NCBI GenBank assembly: GCA_900073065.1
Contig: FJOG01000081.1
Location: 93,384 to 128,891, forward strand
Length of the DNA stretch: 35,508 bases
Direction of reading: 5' to 3'
Source: Phialocephala subalpina
Taxonomy: Eukaryota; Ascomycota; Leotiomycetes; Helotiales; Mollisiaceae
Shown: positions 30,163 to 35,508 of the stretch, one piece after another
How the letters are laid out: each line of letters begins with the position of its first letter
Numbering within the stretch: the first letter of the stretch is position 1
Notes under the pieces: model-generated
What the model saw: the letters and a program-made list of their open reading frames with translations, nothing else
Told to the model about the DNA's origin: nothing
Database searches by the model: none
Translations under genes and position numbers: made by a program

Positions 30163-31970
30163 TTGCCCAATAATATCGATACTTATTTGAAGGATAAAAA
30201 CACGTATAATATGCTAAGAGAGACTCGGAAGTATATCATTAAAAAAGTTCGGAAAATTGAAGGGTTAATACAAAATAAATCAACATTAAATTCGTTAAAT
30301 TTCCCCTTAGTAAATAACCCTCTAATTACAGCGTTACAACCGCCGAGAGACGATGGCATGAAATGTCAATTGTAAAACGATTAAGGAAAGCTATACTATT
30401 ATATTGCGTGCCAATTACAAAAGATCCAAAAGTATTACCGAGAAGTGTATAAATAGGAAAACCCGCAAAAAAAAAGTCGTTTAAAAATAGGAAGAGAAGT
30501 GCAAATTCCATAGAGAAACGGGGTCCATTGCCAGCATTTTTTTATTCGTGGTCCCGAGGCCCAGTATTTCGAGGTTCGAGCGGAGGAATCCAGTCCAACT
30601 ATATCGTCTAAAGACGTTAATTTAAATGCGGTTAAGACGGCGTTGAAGTAAGCTATACAGCAAGTAGAAGAGGAAGCACGCGGTTAGATCACCGAACCGG
30701 AGGAAGCCCGAGAGCCAAATCCATAGTTGCGTCGCGTAAAGTAGATTAAGCATTTAAAAGCGTTTAATCGGAAGGAATTGCGAGAATTGGTTGCCCCCGT
30801 TAAAGACGACGAGCCCGAGTTGGAAGTGTTATACAAGGCGTTTAATTAATTGATTCAAGACGCACAATACTATTATATTCGGCCGGTAGTTAAATTAAAA
30901 GCGTTATTTGAAGCGAACCGAAAAAAAGTAGATAAAGACGTCCAAATACCGTTTGACAATTGGATAAATATCACTACCGTAAAAGCGTACACAAAGGTTT
31001 ATAAGCAATTATTGCGTTATATTTTCCGGTCTAAAAACGTCGATCCAGAGAAGCGGCCGAGATATGAATTGACGGAGAAACAGCAAATGTATATTGAGGA
31101 CGTGTAGATAAACGTTGAGGAATTTGTGTAGTGGAAGGAAAAGCAAAGAGATTTAGGAAGTAAAGAAAAAGAAGCGGCGAGAAAGTCGGATAAAGAGATT
31201 AAATAAATGGGCCGAATCCAGCGGTAAATTTTGCGGTTATAGATAGCGTTATTAAACCAGTTATTACAGGACAACGAGTATAAGAGCGTATTGATTAGTG
31301 GGTTGACCGTGTTAAAAATGCGAGAAGACGACGGGTGGTTAAATGCGGAGGATTACACGCCCAAATATTCGGCGGTGATCAAGTTAGCCCGGTTGATAGT
31401 AGTTTAAGAAGCGTACGAGCGTCGATAGGAAGCCATTAAGTAATACGAGAGCCGTAGTTTGAACACTTAAGCAGTTTAGGAGAAAGCATCCAGCCATTAC
31501 GTTTTGATACGCAGTTTGGTCTAATCGTTTATGACTATAGCCCACGATGGAAGGGATCCTATACTTATGCAATAGTTGTATTGGAGCCGGTCGTACGGAT
31601 TCAAGATTCGGTATACTACCACGGCCGAAGGGAAGATCTAATGGATTGGGGATGATGTTTTATACTTTAAGATTCGGTTTAATATAAGCCAATTCCGGGG
31701 TATAATTTATAGGTTGATTAGCAGTTTAGGAGAAAGCATCCAGCCATTACGTTTTGATACGCAGTTTGGTCTAATCGTTTATGACTATAGCCCACGATGG
31801 AAGGGATCCTATACTTATGCAATAGTTGTATTGGAGCCGGTCGTACGGATTCAAGATTCGGTATACTACCACGGCCGAAGGGAAGATCTAATGGATTGGG
31901 GATGATGTTTTATACTTTAAGATTCGGTTTAATATAAGCCAATTCCGGGGTATAATTTATAGGTTGATTA
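30163..31970 (+). pseudogene. N-terminal part of the helicase-element protein, degraded
   Basis: Readable pieces in the main frame include NFPLVNNPLITALQPPRDDG near 30290-30355, then (other frame) IACQLQKIQKYYREVYK near 30400, which could be a worn C2H2-type finger. The main frame resumes with EEAREPNP near 30700, RKELRELVAPVKDDEPELEV near 30770-30830, FDNWINITTVKAYTKVYKQL near 30955-31010, then MREDDGWLNAEDYTPKYSAV near 31320-31375. It is interrupted by more than ten TAG/TAA codons, mostly where Trp or Gln would be expected. The 250-bp duplication at its end repeats the segment that includes SRSYGFKIRYTTTAEGKI. The function of this region is unknown. Confidence 0.6.
31471..31970. repeat. Exact 250-bp tandem duplication
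   Basis: 31471-31720 and 31721-31970 are identical base for base, each beginning GCAGTTTAGGAGAAAGCATC and ending AGGTTGATTA. 250 is not divisible by three, so the second copy is out of the main frame. In a region where every other repeat pair differs by RIP transitions, perfect identity means the duplication is recent or an assembly artefact. Confidence 0.95.
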
Positions 31971-32025
31971 GTTAAAGAAAGAAGTCGTAGCCGTATATTA
32001 GCGTCACGTGGAGCGGTTCTAAGAG

Positions 32026-32775
32026 TTGTTATGGGGTTTAATGCATTTGTGCGGTGGGCAGCCAATTAAAGTACTCGAGTTGTTAAGGATGCGGTGGAAA
32101 AATACAGCGTACGGTGGCGTTAAGAACATTTTTATCGAAGAAAGTTTGATTGCGTTCGTGGCTACGTATTATAAAGGGTATCGAAGCAGTGGAAATATTA
32201 AGATTATTTACCGGTATTTACCACGAGAAGTCGGGGAGTTATTAATGTATTATTTATAGTTAGTTTTACTATTTTGGGAGAAGTTGCAATTTTAGATGAC
32301 CGGAAAACCGAGTTTTAGTCCATTTTTATGGGGGGATAGTCAAAAGAAAGAGCATCGGCAGTGGATAGGACTAAAGCGGAAGTAGTAAAAGTCCCGGGAA
32401 GGAAGTGAAATTCCCGGAGAAAAAGTTAGAGATAATCAGGAAGAAGAGAGTAGAAATGAGGGTCAATAGAGTCAGAGGAGGTTATTGGCGTAACGGTAGT
32501 CCCGTACGTAGACATCAAAGAGAAGCCGGAAGATTTTAAAGCAAACCGCCGTAAAGTAGATGGATATAAACGGGTTGAATATTAGTGTATATCGCCAAAT
32601 TACAATTACTATATCCCGGCGATATTATCGAGAAAACCGATTTAAAGAAGAGAAGACGAAGTTAAAAGAAGGTAATAGATGGGATGAAGATAATACGGAT
32701 GGGGACGATCTATAGGATTTGTAAGCCGATTATGGAACTTATATTGCAAGTATGATTTACGCTCGAGAATTAATA
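32026..32775 (+). pseudogene. Tyrosine-recombinase-like segment upstream of RecQ (putative)
   Basis: In the same frame as the helicase: GGQPIKVLELLRMRW at 32053-32097 looks like a box I ('R..ELL.LRW'), although the expected Arg of the box reads Lys here. A basic stretch YYKGYRSSGNIKIIYRYLPR at 32164-32223 could be the beta-hairpin Lys region. An Arg-rich YRQITITISRRYYRENR near 32590-32640 could be box II. ADYGTYIASMIYAR at 32725-32766 ends in a candidate nucleophile Tyr (TAC at 32758-32760), preceded by positions where RIP-type His-to-Tyr changes are plausible. Order and spacing fit a Crypton-type tyrosine recombinase. The individual boxes are weak, so this is a hypothesis. Stops within it show that the copy is dead. 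Confidence 0.4.
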
Positions 32776-32949
32776 AAAAGCGATAATTCTATTATTAGCC
32801 GCCGTGAGAAATTCCGTCGTATTAACCACGTATAGCATTGTTTTTTGGGGTTTTCGTCCGCACATTAAAAGGTTGGGATGAGTGGGAGAGCCAAGAGAAA
32901 GCGGTAGGTGTATAAGGAAGAGATGCAAAACGCGCAATTAGCCCGGTGG

Positions 32950-34473
32950 AAGCGATTGCAGGGGGTTGACATCCATCGAGAGTTGGAACAAATATTAGGG
33001 AGTGAGGCTCGATTCCGTGGGTTGTAAGAGCCCGTGTTAGAAGCCATCATGAAGCACTAGAGCCCTATTATAGCGGTGATAGAAACCGGGGTTGGGAAGA
33101 CGTTATTATTCCAATTACTAATTAAAAGTATGAATTCCGGCACCACTATTATCATCAGCCCGTTGGTTTCGTTGTAAAAGCACATGGTGGAAAGATATTA
33201 ATAAATCGGGATTTCATGTGTAAAATGGGACCCTCGATATTACTATTCCCCTAATTAGATTATTATCGTTACGCTCGAGTTAACGGTTAGTAAAACGTTT
33301 AAGACGTTTTTAGACCGGTTACAAAAATTACATTAATTAAATCGGTTCGTGTTTAACGAGTGCTATACAATATTAGATAATACGGCCGAGTTCCGGCCCA
33401 AAATGCGGCAATTAAGCGAATTGGTGGAAAGGGGGGTGCAAATGATTTATTTGACGGCTACATTGCCACTATATATCGAGCTAGGGTTTATGAATATTAT
33501 GAAGATCGAAGCCGACGATATTCACATATTTCGAGCCCCCATTAGCCGTCCCAATATTGCGTATTCCGTGGTAGAGTACGAGGAAAACGAGTTTGGGAGA
33601 GGGGATATTGCAGCCGTTTGTAAGTTAGTAGAGGAGAAATTAGAAAAATACTTCGCACTAGCTAAAATTATTATATATAGTAGTAGTATTATTACTATTT
33701 AAAAAGTGAGCAATGCATTGGGTTGTTACGCGTATTATCGAGACGTAGGTAATGCAATCGTTAAAAATGAGATCCGAAAGGCGTAAAAGAGTGTAAATAG
33801 GCGTGTTGTAGTTGCTATTAACGCATTTAAATTAAGTATTGACCGGCCGAATGTCCGCGTTGTAATTCACATTAGGCCTATTTATTAATTGCGGAGTTAT
33901 AATTAAGAAAGTAGTCGAGTCGATCGAAATGGGAAGAGGAGTAAAGCTATTATTTTGATGCCCGTTGGAAAGTAAGAGGCATTGTAGAAGTCACATGAGT
34001 AAATACAGCGGTAGGCAGCCACGTTTCACATTGCTATAACGGCGAAGGAGAAGGAGCGGATTGAGAGGCACAAAGTTAAGCGGTTTATAAGTAGTATTAA
34101 ATATCGGCGAATTTATTTAGATCACGAAATGGATGGGAGGATTGATCGAGTGAAGTGCGAAAACGGGGAAAAGCGTTGTGATGTGTGCTAAGCAAGTGAT
34201 GCTATAATGGACGAATTGGAAGCCCAGCGGCACGCATATATCCAAAGGGAGCAAGAGAAGCAAAACCGATTAATAGATAGTGCTATTGATATCTCATCTA
34301 ACAGTATTCGGTTTTGCGGCATCCCTAGCGACGGATTTAATAGTAGTTATAGTCCATTTCCCAGTTTACCCTCAGCGCATTCCCAGAGTAGCACCGTGAG
34401 TTTTAATCCGGGGTTTGCGGTAAACTCGATCAGCCCCGGAGAGCGAGTTAAATTCCAGTCCCAGTACTACTAG
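32950..34473 (+). pseudogene. RecQ-type helicase, RIP-inactivated
   Basis: Helicase features in order: a RecQ motif-0-like FRGL-stop-EPVLEAIMK near 33010-33050, where the stop stands at the conserved Gln; Walker A ETGVGKT at 33082-33102; IIISPLVSL near 33150-33175; motif II reads NECY (33355-33366) instead of DExH; motif III YLTATLP near 33450-33470; SRPNIAYSVVEYEE near 33545-33585; VVVAINAFKLSIDRPNVRVV near 33808-33867; and a motif VI remnant near 33915 (ESSRVDRNG). A C-terminal KRCDVC and a Ser-rich tail follow. RecQ helicases unwind DNA 3' to 5'. Loss of the DExH acid and several stops mean this copy cannot act. Frame and order are clear enough for a firm family call. Confidence 0.85.
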
Positions 34474-35120
34474 CGGCAGTAATAGCGATTACAAGTTTAG
34501 GCACGAAATCAGTAAAAAGGCTATAATGTGTGGGATTTGGAGAATCGTTTGGATTAGTGGGTTGGGAAGTGCCCGTTGTATTACGTTCGAAAGTGTAGCG
34601 ATCGTTACGTTAATATCCGGCACGCATTAAACGAGTGCGTAAATGAGGAGTAGGAATTAGTTACTAAAGAAATCAAAGTATTGCAAAAAATCTATTTTCA
34701 ACGGTATACAAATTGTCACGATTGCGGAGTCGCTTAGTAAGTTTATACGAAGTAAGAGGAGATCCGCGAAAAGAATCGCAAGTTCAAGCGGATTCCAAGC
34801 GAAGTTTGTTAATATAATGGGATCGTACGGTCCGTGGTAGTAGTTATTATAATTGTAGGGCCGTTAAAAGTAGTAAATTAAGAGATTTAATTATATATGC
34901 GGACAAAAGGCATTTGGGGGGCCCATAAGAAGTTGGACACGGGTGAAGAAGTAGAAGTAAAAAAGGGGATATTAAAGTAATTTGGATAGAAAGTGATTTG
35001 GGGATCGATTAAAGTAAGTGTTTTATTATAAGTGTTTTACCGATTAATAATTAGATTAGAAAATTAAAGGAGAAGAAATAGAGTAAGTAGATAATCGAAT
35101 TAAAATAGAATATAAAAGTT
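34474..35120 (+). pseudogene. C-terminal Cys-containing region of the helicase element
   Basis: The frame after the tail stop still shows coherent pieces with scattered stops: VWDLENRLD near 34531, VGKCPLYYVRKCSDRYVNIR near 34564-34625, ELVTKEIKVLQKIYFQRYTN near 34657-34716, then HDCGVA and REKNRKFKRIPSEVCQYNG near 34768-34823. The Cys pairs suggest zinc binding. It is probably the end of the same polyprotein or a second ORF; the function is unknown. Confidence 0.5.
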
Positions 35121-35365
35121 AAGCGGATTTAAGTTCCCGCGGTAAAATAGTAAATATTTAGGGGGGATTAAGCCGATTTAAATTCCCGCGGTAAGAGAAT
35201 GTATTTATATAAAAGGGTTAAACCGATTTGAGTTCCCGCGGTAAAATATATAATATTTAAGGTTAAATCGATTTGCGTGCGAAAGAATAAGCCGATTTAA
35301 ATTCCCGCGGTAAATAAAATATATTTATATTCGGGGTTAAACCGATTTAAAGTCCCGCGGTAGAA
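35121..35365. repeat. ~50-bp tandem repeats with a CCGCGG core
   Basis: Unit starts are at 35121, 35170, 35220, 35289 and 35339, with a degenerate copy at 35265. The shared core is CCGATTTAAATTCCCGCGG followed by TAA, separated by A/T-rich spacers; spacing is 49-50 bp apart from the decayed interval. It lies downstream of the last readable coding piece of the helicase element, so it may be that element's 3' terminal or subterminal repeat. Confidence 0.85.
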
Positions 35366-35508
35366 ATATTATAATTAAAACACAAATAAATTTAAATATA
35401 AAAGAAAAGAAAATATAAGAGTGAAATGTATATAATAATACAAGGGAAAAAAAAAGTAGGTTAGTTTGCAATATATATTTAATTATTATAGTCGTCGAAA
35501 AATAGAAT

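Larger units (their letters stand above)
29700..35370 (+). mobile_element. RIP-degraded YR-like/RecQ helicase element, boundaries uncertain
   Basis: One reading frame can be followed, through many TAG/TAA codons, from about 30163 to 34473. Local breaks are a shift near 30376, an internal duplication at 31471-31970 and probably a deletion just after it. The order is an N-terminal region, a candidate tyrosine-recombinase-like segment, a RecQ-type helicase and a C-terminal Cys-containing region, then tandem repeats. I recall multi-copy fungal proteins of this kind and related telomere-linked RecQ helicases; family assignment is from memory and should be checked. No terminal inverted repeats or LTRs were found, so both ends are guesses. 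Confidence 0.6.

Noticed and set aside
32026..32775. Starship-type DUF3435 captain recombinase
   Set aside because: No DUF3435-like sequence was recognised, the segment is fused in frame to a RecQ helicase, and no Starship cargo layout is present; only a general tyrosine-recombinase resemblance is kept.
35121..35365. CRISPR-like array
   Set aside because: Repeats are imperfect, spacers are similar A/T-rich drift rather than unique sequences, and the genome is eukaryotic.

Overview
The window looks like a filamentous ascomycete chromosome (Pezizomycotina; a Leotiomycetes-type fungus fits, but the sequence alone cannot prove the class). The evidence is short introns of 45-68 nt with GT...AG ends and CTRAY branch sites, fungal-only protein families (Zn2Cys6/fungal transcription factor domain, WSC, HET, fungal DUF1593), and a two-speed genome: GC-balanced gene islands set between very AT-rich blocks that carry the marks of repeat-induced point mutation (RIP).

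Layout. 1-640 is an AT block with no CpA dinucleotide. 641-16,480 is a gene island with: a multi-pass membrane protein (968-2244, +), a 5'-truncated HET-family fragment (3018-3737, +), a secreted two-WSC protein (3908-5578, -), a DUF1593/Sde182-like protein (6918-8411, +), an aldo-keto reductase of the D-xylose reductase type (8703-9828, -), a polyol dehydrogenase of the L-arabinitol 4-dehydrogenase type (10210-11591, +), a transcription-factor-domain protein without a visible zinc cluster (11885-13518, -) and a complete Zn2Cys6 transcription factor (14115-16156, -). 16,480-17,800 is an AT block that contains a 938-N assembly gap. A 337-residue protein with an F-box-like N terminus sits at 18005-19018. 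19,140-19,960 is another AT block. From there to the end the window is transposon graveyard.

The repeat half holds (a) degenerate older repeat sequence with ~33-bp, ~103-bp and ~120-bp repeats; (b) a 6,542-bp Ty3/gypsy chromovirus (21030-27571) with 358-bp LTRs and a 5-bp target duplication ATTGG, inserted into that repeat and killed by RIP; and (c) a RIP-degraded relic with a putative tyrosine-recombinase-like segment followed in the same frame by a RecQ-type helicase (about 29,700-35,370). The relic ends in a ~50-bp tandem repeat with a CCGCGG core and carries an exact 250-bp tandem duplication.

How the genes may work together. The reductase and the polyol dehydrogenase are divergently transcribed from a shared 381-bp region. 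They would catalyse the reduction (aldopentose to pentitol) and re-oxidation (pentitol to ketopentose) steps of fungal pentose catabolism. With two regulator-type genes next door and a carbohydrate/nucleoside-related DUF1593 gene on the other side, this looks like a small sugar or polyol utilisation cluster. The most novel-looking item is an antisense gene at the 3' end of the chromovirus: its N terminus has Zn2Cys6 spacing with one cysteine lost to a RIP-type change, followed by a charged coiled coil.
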